This document shows positions 52,346 to 61,285 of a DNA stretch of 64,000 nucleotides, piece after piece. The position numbers and the translations under genes are program-made. The notes below the pieces were generated by a model. It was not told the origin of the DNA. It did no database searches and worked only from the letters and a program-made list of their open reading frames with translations. Source of the stretch: CAVTWH01 sp963850915 (GTDB lineage Bacteria > Actinomycetota > Actinomycetes > Mycobacteriales > Micromonosporaceae); contig CAWKND010000005.1 of NCBI GenBank assembly GCA_963850915.1, forward strand, positions 186,001-250,000, read 5' to 3'. Position 1 is the stretch's first letter; each line of letters starts with the position of its first letter.

Positions 52346-53596
52346 ATGGGTGGCTACGACGTGATCGTGGTCGGCGCGCGGGTCGCCGGGGCCAGTACCG
52401 CACTGTTGTTGGCACGGGCCGGATTGCGAGTACTCGTGGTCGACCGGGCCGGCCTGCCCTCCGACACGATCTCCTCGCACCAGGTCCAGTTGCCGGGCGT
52501 GGCACTGTTACGGCGGTGGGGGCTGCTGGATCGGCTGGTCGCCGCGGGTACCCCGCTTACCCCGCTCGTCCGCTTCGACAGTACCGGCGTCGTGATGACT
52601 GGTCGGCTGCCCGAGTACGACGGCGTTTCGGCGATGTGCAGCCCGCGCCGGACACTGCTCGACGCGGTACTACTCGACGCCGCCCGAGCCGCAGGAGCGT
52701 TGGTACGCACCGGATTCCGGGTCGAGGAGCTGCTCTGGTCGGCCGGTCGGGTGGTCGGCATCCGGGGCCGCGAGCACGGCCACCAGTCCGCTGACGAGAC
52801 CGCGACGATCGTGGTGGGCGCCGACGGGAAGCACTCATTCGTCGCCGAGCGGGTACGGGCGGCGCGCTACCGCGAGCACGAGACACGGGCGTTCGCCAGC
52901 TACTCGTACTGGGCCGGCGTACCGCTCAGCAGCGGCGAGCTGTACCAGCGTCCCGGCCGGGCGGTGGCTGCCTTCCCCACCAACGACAACCTCGTGATGG
53001 TCTACACCTCGGCGCCGCTCGCCGAGTTCCCGTCCGCGCGCGGTGACCTGGAGGGCCACTACCTGCGTACCCTCGACGCGTGCGGTGACCTCGGCGAGCG
53101 GGTACGCGCCGGCGTCCGGGTCGAGCGGCTGCGCAGCACACCGGATCAGCCGAACACCTTCCGGGCTTCGCACGGACCGGGCTGGGCACTGGTCGGGGAT
53201 GCCGGCGTGGTGCAGGACTCGATCTCAGCGCACGGCATCGCCAACGCGCTGCGCGACGCCGATCTCCTTGCGACGGCGCTCATCGCGGGGCTGTCCAGCC
53301 GACAGCGCCTGGACCGCGCGCTGGCCGGCCACCGGCGAGCGCGGGACAGCGCAATCCGGGCCAGCTATGACTTCACCGTACGGCTGGCCGGTTTCCCGGC
53401 TCCGAGCCGCGGCGCACAGTACCTACTCGCGGCGATCGCCGACCGGCCGGCCGAAGTGACCCGGTTCCTCGGTGCGTTCGCCGGTGTCCAGTCGGTCGAC
53501 CGGTACTTCGGCGCCGTCAATGTCGTGCGCGTGCTGGCTGCCAGCCGGCTGACGCGCCTCGGCCGCCGCCGGCTACCGCAGAGTGACGCCGGCTGA
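52346..53596 (+). CDS. FAD-dependent monooxygenase-like oxidoreductase
   Basis: A 416-residue flavoprotein. FAD-binding GARVAGAS (about 10-17) with VVDRAGLPSDTISSHQVQLPG, then VVGADGKHSFVAERV (DG motif) and WALVGDAGVVQDSISAHGIANALRDADLLA (GD motif with the HGI variant) are the three signature regions of class A flavin monooxygenases/halogenase relatives. The substrate-binding C-terminal helix region is family length. The ATG at 52346 follows ggggg; an upstream ATG lies within the operator. Convergent with the LanB-type gene, 15 bases between stops. Confidence 0.88.
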   Translation: MGGYDVIVVGARVAGASTALLLARAGLRVLVVDRAGLPSDTISSHQVQLPGVALLRRWGLLDRLVAAGTPLTPLVRFDSTGVVMTGRLPEYDGVSAMCSPRRTLLDAVLLDAARAAGALVRTGFRVEELLWSAGRVVGIRGREHGHQSADETATIVVGADGKHSFVAERVRAARYREHETRAFASYSYWAGVPLSSGELYQRPGRAVAAFPTNDNLVMVYTSAPLAEFPSARGDLEGHYLRTLDACGDLGERVRAGVRVERLRSTPDQPNTFRASHGPGWALVGDAGVVQDSISAHGIANALRDADLLATALIAGLSSRQRLDRALAGHRRARDSAIRASYDFTVRLAGFPAPSRGAQYLLAAIADRPAEVTRFLGAFAGVQSVDRYFGAVNVVRVLAASRLTRLGRRRLPQSDAG

Positions 53597-53611
53597 GCGA
53601 GGACGGCGTGG

Positions 53612-55829
53612 TCAGTGCGCGTGGTCGACGGCGACCAGGCGCAGTTCGGCCGTGTACCGGCGACCCAGCCGATCTGTCAGCCACAGCTCGTCGGTGTCCG
53701 GCACCATCTCCACCACCGTGACCGGCGTACTGGTGCGGCGTACCGCCTTGGCCAACAGGTTGACGTAGACCGGGCTGGTGAAGTCGACGAATACCGGCTT
53801 CTCCCCGTCCGCCTTGACGAACGCGCGCTCGGGCAGGCCGAGTTCCCGGCGCCAGGCACGGGCGGCGAGGTACCGGGCCGCCTCGTCCTTGACCGTGGCG
53901 AAGGGTACCTCCGCCGGGGGCAGGCGCCAGGTTTGCCGGCACAGCACCATCCTGTCGACGGTGACCCGAGGTACCCGGTCGCGCTCCCCGAACAGCCGCA
54001 CCTGGTCGATGACGGCATCCATCAGCACCTCGCCGAAGACCTCCAGCACCGGGAAGCACTCGCCGGTCGGCAGCCGCACCACCACCTCGCCATCCCGTTC
54101 GGCCACAACGACATCGCGGCTGCGTACCAGTCGCGGCCGGTCCGCCGGTGCCGTGTGGTACCCGAACTCGACCAGAAAGTCGGTGTCCCGGATCAGCGCC
54201 GGGTGGGTACGGATGGACAGCCGTGGCGGGCTGTACTTCGGCAGTACCGGGAAGATCAATGGCTCGGGGAAGTCGGCGTCGATCGACTCCAGTAGTTCGG
54301 TCCGGTCCGGGTGCTGGGTGACGAAGCAGTTGCTGCGCTGGGTGTTGCAGGCGGTGTGCAGTTCGCCGAGGACGAGCAGTGGATCGGTGAGGTCACGCCC
54401 GCACACCATGATGTCCGGGCTGACGCTGCGGGCGCCGGCCCAGCCCGGTGCCGTGGCGGCGAAGGCGTCCCGGACCAGCGGCCAGAGTTCGTCGTAGCGG
54501 TACGTCAGCCGGGTAGCGTCGGCTGGCGGTTGCAGGATCGCGTCCCAGCGCCGGGCGAACTCGGCCCGGATCTCGCGGTAGCGCAGTGCGCAGGGTACCC
54601 AGGAACGGCTGCATTCCCCGGAACCAGAAGCTGGCCAGGTCGGTGCTCCCTGTGCTGCGCAGGTACGTGAGGAGTGGCTCGCGCAGTGCGGTGGCCAGCT
54701 CGGCACAGAGCCAGCGCGCCGAGTGCGCGAGCAGCCCCACCGGACGAGCCGCCGCCAACAGGTCCCGCCCGATCGTCAACTCGCCGTCCCGCCGGCTGTC
54801 GTGGTACAGCAGCGTTCTTCCGCCATAGGCGCGACCGGCATTGTGCGCGGGAGCCGAATCGGTGAGTTCGGTGAAGCGCGTGTCCGCTGTGGACAGAGCC
54901 GCGAGCAGGGCCGGCGGATCGGTGGCGGCGGCGACCTTGTCCCGGCTCGCTTCGAGCCGGTCGAGCTTGGCGAGCGCGCCATCGCGCAGTACCGGATCCC
55001 CGACCGAAAGCAGGAACTCACGCAGCGCGAGTTCGGGGCGGGGAGTGGCGGGAAGGTCGAGCTGCCAGGCGATCCAGCGCCGCTTCACCATGCCGGCCAG
55101 TACCGGGAAGACCTCCTCGGCCTGGTCGGGTACCAGGTCCCGAGCTGCCGTGGCGCCGTCGCAGCGGGACAGGACGAGCGCCTCGAACTCGGTCAGCTCC
55201 ACCGGGTGGCCGACGGCGGGCACAACGGTCTGCCCGGCGAGCCGGATGAAGGGCTGTTGGTGCGGCGCCAGCCAGGCCGGCATTCCCGGCTCTTCCTGCA
55301 GAGCACGGGCGAGCGCGTCGATGGCCCATGACTCGAAGAAGACTTCGCGGTGACTGATCAGTCCCGGCCCGGGCGCGTACCGGCTGGTCGGCTCCTCGGG
55401 GCGCAGCCGTCCCCAGCCGACCGGCCCGAAGGTACCGATGGAGTCGTTCTTCACGCAGTACCGCTGCCAGTACGCCGCGATCAGCTCCTCGCGCTGGCGA
55501 TCCTTGGAATTGCGCCGATCCGTCGAGCCCGCGGCGAAGGAGCCGATCCCGGTGCCGATGAGGTGGTGGTTCTGCCAGGTGAGCGCCGTCAGGAAGGCAG
55601 GCTCGGCCGCGATGTCGCGCAGTTGCTTGTTGGCACGCCGCACGGCGAGTACGTACTCCTGCGCAAACCGTTGCCGGAGTTCAGCACCGTCGAGCGCCGC
55701 GTCAGCGCGGTGGGCCAACTCGGAATCGCGGAGCAGTTCGATACCGTCAGCGGGGAAGCCGGCACCGCGTACCACCACATGCGGCCACCACCGCCAGCCA
55801 CCGTCGAGCAGGTCACCGTCCACTCGCAT
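53612..55829 (-). pseudogene. LanB-type dehydratase/aminoacyl-transfer protein 2, frameshifted
   Basis: Read with one correction at about 54580-54600 this is a 739-residue lantibiotic-dehydratase N-terminal-type protein paralogous to its upstream neighbour. YWQRYCVKNDSIGTFGP lies at 120-136, then RLEASRDKVAAA, AGRAYGGRTLLYHD, and after the break SPDIMVCGRDL, VTVDRMVLCRQTW, FVKADGEKPVFVDFTSPVYVNLL and ELRLVAVDHAH. Both halves are otherwise intact and of family length. There is no SpaB_C-type elimination domain. The ATG overlaps the stop of LanB-1 (ATGA). Either a recent inactivating indel or a sequencing error. Confidence 0.75.
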
Positions 55830-58132
55830 CACCCGCACCCCTGTCCGTCCACGGCCACCAACCGGATCTCCGCCGCGTACCGCTGCCCCTCCGAGTCGGC
55901 CAGCCAGCACTGCTCCGGCCCGGGCAGCATCTCCACAAACGCAACCGACGCGCCGGTACGCGCCGCCCGCCGTACCAGCTCGGCGAGTACCTCGACGTAG
56001 ACCGGGCTGGCGAAGTCGACGTAGACCGGCTTCGTCTCCGCCGGTGTCTTGACGAAGGCGAACCTCGGCAGGCCATGCCGCGCCCACCACGAGCGCGCGT
56101 CGAGAAACCGCTCGATTTCGCTGTACTTGCCCGCGAACGAGAGCTCCGCAGCCGGAAACGACCAACTCCGCCGCGCCACCACCAACCGGTCGATGGTGAT
56201 CCGTGGCCGCCGGCCACCGTGGAAGAGTGAGGCGGGAAAGAGCGTGAAGTGGCGCAGCAGCCGGCCCTTGATGGCCTCCGCGAACAGGTCCAGCACGTCG
56301 AACTCGGCATCGCCATCCACCAGCCGCAGATCCGTACCTGTGCCGACGACCGCGAGATCGCCCGCCGCGACCACGGTTCCCCTGCGGGGCAAGGGCTGCC
56401 GGGGTACGAGTGCAAGCCACCGATCGCCGGGGCGGATCAGCGCCGGGAAGTTGCGCATGGAGACGCCGGTTGCCGGCCCGAGCAGCAGTCGTGGCAGCGG
56501 GAAGTCAGCGTCCACAGCGGACAACAGTGCGTCAGGAGCCGGATGTTCGGCAACGGTGGCGAGGTAGTCGGTGGCGTTCATCGCGGCATGCAGTTCGCCG
56601 AGGACCAGTACTCCGTCGCCGCGTGCGAACTCGGCCAGACCCGGCGCGGCGATCAGTACATCCGGGCTGCACCAGCGCGCCTCGGCCCAGCCCGGCCCGG
56701 CGGCCCCGAATTCCCGAAGTACCCCCGCCCGCAGGCTCTCGGCGGTGACCCGCACGTCGGTATCCCCGTCGCCGTAGGGCAGCAGTCGCCGCCAGCGCTC
56801 GTGGAGTTCGCCGACGGCCGCCGCCAGCAGCCCGTCCAGACTCGCGGCGAGCGTCGGGGCGCAGGCGAACCAGAGCGTCGCGGCGGTCACCGGCGCATCG
56901 TCACGGGCGGCGACCCGGGTGTACGCCTCCTGGATCTGCGGCAGTACCAGTGCCCGGATCCGCGCGGTCAGCCAGCGTACGCTGTCCAGCAGCAGACCCA
57001 GTGGTGCCAACGCATCCAGGAAGTCGGTACCCAGCTCGACGGAGACTCCGCGCCGGCACTCCAGGTAGGCCAGCGTCCGGCCGGCGTAGGCGCGCCCGGC
57101 ACTCCGGTTCGGCGGCGCCCCGGTCGCCTCGGTGAAGAGGGCACCCAGCTTCGCCAGCCCGGCAACGACTGCGGTCGGCTCATCCCAGCCGTGCTCCAGT
57201 TCGGCGCGGACCGCCCGGAGTCGGTCGAGTGGCGCGCCGATACGGGCGGTCAGCTCGGCGTCCGGGAGGGCGCGCAGTGCCTCGGCCAACTCCTCCTCCA
57301 GCGCCGTACCGGCCGGCAGCGCCCAGTCCCAGACCAGCAGTCCACGCCGGCTCAGTTCGGTGAGGCCGGCCGGTACGTCGAGCGCCGGTAGCCTGGCCGC
57401 CAACTCATTCGCGGTGGTGCTGCCGTCGGCCGCCGCCAGCAGCGCGAGGTCGTTGGCGGATAACAACTCCCGGGTACCGTCCGGTCGGCACACGCGGTCG
57501 CCGTCGAGTCGCAGCGCGGGTACCCGTCGGGGGCACAGCCACGGCCGCAGTGCCGGATCCCGGGCGAGCTGGCCGGCGAGTAGCGCCACGCCCCAGGTCT
57601 CCAGGTGCACCCGGGCCCGGTCGACCACCCGATCGCCACAGCGCTGGGCGGACGCGGTACGGAGCGGATCGATCCGCGCCCAGGCCAGCGGCCCGAAGAA
57701 GCCGATCGTCTCGTTCTTCACGCAGTACCGCTGCCAGTACGCCGCCACCAGCCGCTCGCGGGCGCGCTGGCGGCCGTTGCGCGACCCGGCATGGCGGAGG
57801 AGCGGTGCGATCGCGGTCTCCAGTACCGGATGGTTCTGCCACGCCACGGCGAGCCGGAACCGTTCGGTTCGCGCGATCCCGGCAAGCACGCCGGAGCTCT
57901 CCTCCGCAGCCTCGTGCCACCGCTTCTCGAATGCCTGCGCGGCAACCGGATCTGCCGGCGACCGCAGTGCCGCGTCAGCCGCGTCGGCAAGTCCGGCAGG
58001 TGTCAGGGAGAGCACGCCGCCGACCGGGAACCCGGCGCTGCGCACCGGCGCGTCCCCCCAGATCCGCCAGTCCCCACCGGCCAGCGCAACGCCGGTCAGC
58101 GTGGACCCAGTTCGGTGATGGCCACGGCGCAC
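55829..58132 (-). CDS. LanB-type (glutamylation-domain) protein 1
   Basis: A 767-residue protein of the lantibiotic-dehydratase N-terminal family, which in class I lanthipeptide, thiopeptide and PEARL systems uses aminoacyl-tRNA to acylate a peptide. Signature regions: YWQRYCVKNETIGFFGP (132-148), AGRAYAGRTLAYLECRRG (about 350), SPDVLIAAPGL, VLGELHAAMNATDY, and the C-terminal RITIDRLVVARRSW, FVKTPAETKPVYVDFASPVYVEVLAELV and RYAAEIRLVAVDG. It ends where the glutamylation half of full LanB proteins ends, so no elimination domain is present; that size is typical of split LanB (TbtB-like) and PEARL enzymes. Start GTG overlaps the carrier gene by 37 bases. Confidence 0.8.
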   Translation of the reverse strand: MRRGHHRTGSTLTGVALAGGDWRIWGDAPVRSAGFPVGGVLSLTPAGLADAADAALRSPADPVAAQAFEKRWHEAAEESSGVLAGIARTERFRLAVAWQNHPVLETAIAPLLRHAGSRNGRQRARERLVAAYWQRYCVKNETIGFFGPLAWARIDPLRTASAQRCGDRVVDRARVHLETWGVALLAGQLARDPALRPWLCPRRVPALRLDGDRVCRPDGTRELLSANDLALLAAADGSTTANELAARLPALDVPAGLTELSRRGLLVWDWALPAGTALEEELAEALRALPDAELTARIGAPLDRLRAVRAELEHGWDEPTAVVAGLAKLGALFTEATGAPPNRSAGRAYAGRTLAYLECRRGVSVELGTDFLDALAPLGLLLDSVRWLTARIRALVLPQIQEAYTRVAARDDAPVTAATLWFACAPTLAASLDGLLAAAVGELHERWRRLLPYGDGDTDVRVTAESLRAGVLREFGAAGPGWAEARWCSPDVLIAAPGLAEFARGDGVLVLGELHAAMNATDYLATVAEHPAPDALLSAVDADFPLPRLLLGPATGVSMRNFPALIRPGDRWLALVPRQPLPRRGTVVAAGDLAVVGTGTDLRLVDGDAEFDVLDLFAEAIKGRLLRHFTLFPASLFHGGRRPRITIDRLVVARRSWSFPAAELSFAGKYSEIERFLDARSWWARHGLPRFAFVKTPAETKPVYVDFASPVYVEVLAELVRRAARTGASVAFVEMLPGPEQCWLADSEGQRYAAEIRLVAVDGQGCG

Positions 58133-58332
58133 GCCGAAGCGTTGGGGTACATGAAGATGAGCATCGGGTCGACGCTGTGGCCGGCGGCTGCGCTGAGCTT
58201 GTTGACGGCGTCGACGGCGAGCAGCGAGTCGCCCCCGGCCAGGAAGAAGTCGTCCTCGGCACCGAGTTTCGGATCGCCGAGGACCTGGCGGAACACCTCG
58301 ACAACTGTCGACTCCAGGCTGATCTGTTCCAT
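58096..58332 (-). CDS. Free-standing carrier protein (PCP/ACP)
   Basis: A 78-residue carrier protein with the phosphopantetheine motif GGDSLLAVDAVNKL (Ser36 in GGDSL at 33-37), preceded by the usual DPKLGAEDDFF helix-loop and followed by a LIFMYPNASA helix-IV region (the typical FxxPT place). The FFLAGGDSL form is closer to NRPS peptidyl carriers than to fatty-acid ACPs. ATG with gggagg seven bases upstream. It lies 19 bases after the condensation gene and overlaps LanB-1, so it sits in one operon with them; no adenylation enzyme is adjacent. Confidence 0.9.
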   Translation of the reverse strand: MEQISLESTVVEVFRQVLGDPKLGAEDDFFLAGGDSLLAVDAVNKLSAAAGHSVDPMLIFMYPNASACAVAITELGPR

Positions 58333-58351
58333 GGCAGCGCCTCCCGACGCG

Positions 58352-59641
58352 TCAGACAACCTCTTCCAGGAATGTGTGGACGGCCGTGACCAGTTCCCGC
58401 CCGTCGCGGTCGGGCACGCTGTCCCGCCGCCACCGCCCGCGCAGCCACCACCCGCCGTCCGCCCGCGGAACCGTCTCCAGTACCAGCGGCGGCCCGGTGC
58501 GCGGCGGCAGCACCGGGATCGACTCCAGCTCCACACCCGCGCCCAGCGGCGCTGTCGAGTGGCGGGTATTCAGGATCACCTGGACGCCGCCCGGACCGCG
58601 TCCGCCATCGTCGACACCCATTCGTCGGACGATCTCGTCCATCGGTGTCCGGGAGTGGCGCAGCCCGTCGAGGACGGTACGGGTCAGCGCGCGTACCCGA
58701 TCCGGCAGCGGTTCGCCCGCACTCCGTTCCACTGCAACGGGTACCGCGTTGACGAAGCATCCGACGACGCCCCGGTACCTGGCCTCGTGCCGGCCGGAGA
58801 GCACCGTACCCATGCCGATCCGCGCCGCGTCCGACCAGTTCTCCAGCGCGCCGGCTACCGCGCAGAGCAGCACTGCCAGCAGCGAGGCCCCGAGTCGTCG
58901 GGCCGCTCCGTGCACCGCGCTGACCAGCTCGGCGGACAGCTCCAGCCGGTACCCGGTCGCGTCGCCCTCGGGCTGCTCGGGATCGGCGGCGAACACGGTG
59001 TCGGCCGGCCTGGACAGCGCTCGCCCCCAGTGCGGAAGGTCGCTCAGCAGCCAGTGCCGGAGCTGCCGCTGCTCCCAGGCCGCGTACTCCTCGTACTCCG
59101 GAAGTGGTGCCCAGGACGGTACGGTCCCCGCGCACCGGGCCGCGTACGCCCGCGCCAGATCCTCCCGCAGGATGCTGCCCGACCACCCGTCGAACGCCAC
59201 GTGATGCGCCGCGAGACACAACAGATGCCCAGCACCGCCGCCCGGCGCAGACAACGGGACAGGCAGGGGCAGCAGCCGAGCCCACAGCACCGGACCCGAC
59301 GCAAGATCGAACACCCGATCCCACCAGTCCGCACAGGCGCCCGCCAGGCCCGCCTCGTCGGGATGGAGGCCGGCATTGGGACTCAGGTCGGCCGAGGACG
59401 CGACTTCCAGGTCGATCGAGGGCGCCACGATCCGGGGAACGGTACGGTCGCCAACCCGCTCGTACACCGTCCGGAGAATTGTGTGTCGGGTGACCACGTC
59501 CCGCAGCGCGGCGCTCAGCGCATCCACCCGCAGCGGCCCGCGCAGCAGGTAGCCCCCGATCACCTTGTTGTCGGCGGTGCCCGGGTCGGCGTACTCGGCG
59601 CGCAGCAGCCGTTGCTGCGCAAGCGAAAGAGGCCGCGACAC
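58352..59641 (-). CDS. Free-standing NRPS condensation-domain protein
   Basis: A 429-residue protein consisting of one condensation-type domain: LSLAQQRLLRAEYADPG (C1 region), ALRDVVTRHTILRTVY (C2), catalytic HHVAFDGWS with HHxxxDG at 146-152 (C3), YEEYAAWEQRQL (C4), and GCFVNAVPVAVE with later regions. Condensation domains join the donor thioester and acceptor amine on carrier proteins. No A, T or TE domain is attached. GTG start at 59641 begins directly at the domain; no strong ribosome site is seen, and a longer start would run into the terminator hairpin. First gene of the unit. Confidence 0.9.
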   Translation of the reverse strand: MSRPLSLAQQRLLRAEYADPGTADNKVIGGYLLRGPLRVDALSAALRDVVTRHTILRTVYERVGDRTVPRIVAPSIDLEVASSADLSPNAGLHPDEAGLAGACADWWDRVFDLASGPVLWARLLPLPVPLSAPGGGAGHLLCLAAHHVAFDGWSGSILREDLARAYAARCAGTVPSWAPLPEYEEYAAWEQRQLRHWLLSDLPHWGRALSRPADTVFAADPEQPEGDATGYRLELSAELVSAVHGAARRLGASLLAVLLCAVAGALENWSDAARIGMGTVLSGRHEARYRGVVGCFVNAVPVAVERSAGEPLPDRVRALTRTVLDGLRHSRTPMDEIVRRMGVDDGGRGPGGVQVILNTRHSTAPLGAGVELESIPVLPPRTGPPLVLETVPRADGGWWLRGRWRRDSVPDRDGRELVTAVHTFLEEVV

Positions 59642-59712
59642 GGTCGTGACCGTAACGAGCCCCGCTATATTTCCGGACGACCGCACGCCGAGCCCCCGAC
59701 GAACACGAAGCA

Positions 59713-59747
59713 CGGATGGGCCGCTCCGTCGGGAAGCGGCCCATCCG
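59713..59747 (-). terminator. Terminator after chitinase
   Basis: cggatgggccgct (59713-59725) pairs perfectly with agcggcccatccg (59735-59747), nine-base loop, about 30 bases beyond the chitinase stop and 70 bases before the condensation gene. It separates the chitinase from the biosynthetic unit. Confidence 0.8.
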
Positions 59748-59778
59748 GGCTACCGGGTCAGCGAACCACCCGGCGGCA

Positions 59779-61161
59779 TCAGCGCCCCTGCAGCGACTTC
59801 ACGTTGTCGCCGAAGGTCCAGCCCTTCGAGCCGTCCCAGTTGATCGACCAGGTCATCAGGCCCTTGAGTGAACTGTTGTACGCCTGGCTGACCAGCGAGG
59901 GCGTCATGTACCCGCCACCCGCGCCGGACTGGGCGGGCAGGCCGGGTACCTGCTTGTCGTACGGGACCCGGATGGTGGTGCCCTGGATGACCAGGCCGGT
60001 GTTCAGGCAGTTGGTCTGTACGGTGAAGCCCTGCACCGTACCGGCCGAGTACGAGTCGCCGGCGCAGCCGTACATGCTTCCGTTGTAGTACTGCATGTTC
60101 AGCCACCACAGCCGGCCGTTGTCCGCGTACTTCTTGACGATCGGCAGGTACGCGCCCCAGATCGAGCCGTAGGTGACGCTGCCCCCGGTGACGTACGCGG
60201 TCTCCGGCGCCATGGTGAGGCCGAAGTTCGACGGCATCTGGGCGAGTACCCCGTCGATGATCCGGATCAGGTTGGCCTGCGAGGTGGACAGCGTGTTGAT
60301 GCTGCCGCTGCCGGTGAGGCCGGTCTCGATGTCGATGTCGATGCCGTCGAAGTTGTTCGCCTTCAGGATCGGCACGATGGTCGAGACGAACTTGTCGGCG
60401 ACGGTGCTGGAGCTGAGGTCAATGCCGGCCGCCGCGCCGCCGATGGACATCAGCAGGGTCAGCCCGCTCGCCTTTGCCTGGCACATCTGGGCCGGGGTCG
60501 GTACCTGCACACCGGCGTCCATGCCGTTCTCCCACAGCACCGTGCCGTCCGAGCGGATCACCGGGAAGGCCAGGTTGATGACGTTGTACCCGTGCTGCGC
60601 CATCCGCGAGTCGGTGATCGGGATCCAACCCAGCCCCGGGTGTACCCCGTTGGCCGCGCCGTCCCAGTTCTCCCAGTAGCCCTGCAGTACCTTGCCGGCC
60701 GGCCGGGACTTGCCCGCGCACGACCCCCCGGTCGACGTGGGGGTCGGCGAGGCGGACGGCGACTTCGACGGGGAGGCCGACGGCGACTTCGACGGTGAGG
60801 CGGACGGCGAGGCCGACCGGGACGGGGACGGGCTGGGCGACGCGGTGCGGCTCGGGCTGGGCGTCGGCGAGGTGGTACCGCCGGCACAGGTACCCAGATC
60901 GGTCCAGAGCGACGGGGTGGCCGCCGGGTTCCAACCCGCGCCGACGTACGCGGTGTGGGTCACCAGCGCTTTGTAGGCGTGGCCGCTGTAGGTGACGGTG
61001 GTACCCACGGTGTAGGTGTTGCCTTCGGCCCAGGCCGGCGATGCGCAGGCGGCCGGGGGTGCGCTGGCGGCCTGGGCCTGCAGCGCGGGCATGACGGCGA
61101 ACGCCGCCACGAGGGCGAGTGCGCCGACTATCAGGGCATAGGTGCGAGGTCGAGATTTCAC
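59779..61161 (-). CDS. Secreted GH18 chitinase with N-terminal CBM5/12 and Ser/Pro linker
   Basis: A 460-residue exported enzyme. Signal peptide 1-32; CBM5/12-like chitin-binding module about 35-92 (YTVGTTVTYSGHAYKAL, VGAGWNPAATPSLW); repetitive SPS/ASPSKSP linker about 95-145; GH18 catalytic barrel about 155-460 with DGIDIDIE at 272-279, Glu279 being the proton donor, preceded by LLMSIGG. The architecture is that of many Streptomyces-type family 18 chitinases. GTG start with ggagg upstream. Terminated by a strong hairpin. Likely induced by chitin oligosaccharides, although the palindrome upstream is not the standard Streptomyces chitinase operator. Confidence 0.92.
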   Translation of the reverse strand: MKSRPRTYALIVGALALVAAFAVMPALQAQAASAPPAACASPAWAEGNTYTVGTTVTYSGHAYKALVTHTAYVGAGWNPAATPSLWTDLGTCAGGTTSPTPSPSRTASPSPSPSRSASPSASPSKSPSASPSKSPSASPTPTSTGGSCAGKSRPAGKVLQGYWENWDGAANGVHPGLGWIPITDSRMAQHGYNVINLAFPVIRSDGTVLWENGMDAGVQVPTPAQMCQAKASGLTLLMSIGGAAAGIDLSSSTVADKFVSTIVPILKANNFDGIDIDIETGLTGSGSINTLSTSQANLIRIIDGVLAQMPSNFGLTMAPETAYVTGGSVTYGSIWGAYLPIVKKYADNGRLWWLNMQYYNGSMYGCAGDSYSAGTVQGFTVQTNCLNTGLVIQGTTIRVPYDKQVPGLPAQSGAGGGYMTPSLVSQAYNSSLKGLMTWSINWDGSKGWTFGDNVKSLQGR

Positions 61162-61213
61162 GGGCCGTCCTCCACATCGATGTATCGATGCTTCGGCACG
61201 CTATCAGTTAACA

Positions 61214-61229
61214 CTCTTAAATATAAGAG
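61214..61229. promoter_or_regulatory. AT-rich palindrome upstream of chitinase
   Basis: ctctta and taagag arms around aata, about 50 bases upstream of the chitinase start; a direct repeat of atcgatg follows at 61174-61190. Possible operator or promoter core. Confidence 0.4.
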
Positions 61230-61285
61230 CCTCACTGGTACGGGTCGGCCAGGCACTGTGTCGACCGACCCGTGGCCGTTCGTGA

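Noticed and set aside
48377..53596. Assigning VOC, GyrI, FAD and Moco genes to the LanB/NRPS cluster
   Set aside because: They are on other strands or separate units; only position links them, so no biosynthetic role was assigned.
53612..59641. Calling the locus an ordinary lanthipeptide or thiopeptide cluster
   Set aside because: No precursor peptide, LanC, YcaO, TbtC/D-like or elimination protein is visible, and a C domain and PCP are present.
59641..59713. Longer start for the condensation protein (GTG at 59713)
   Set aside because: It would begin inside the terminator stem and add non-homologous residues; the GTG at 59641 begins at the domain.
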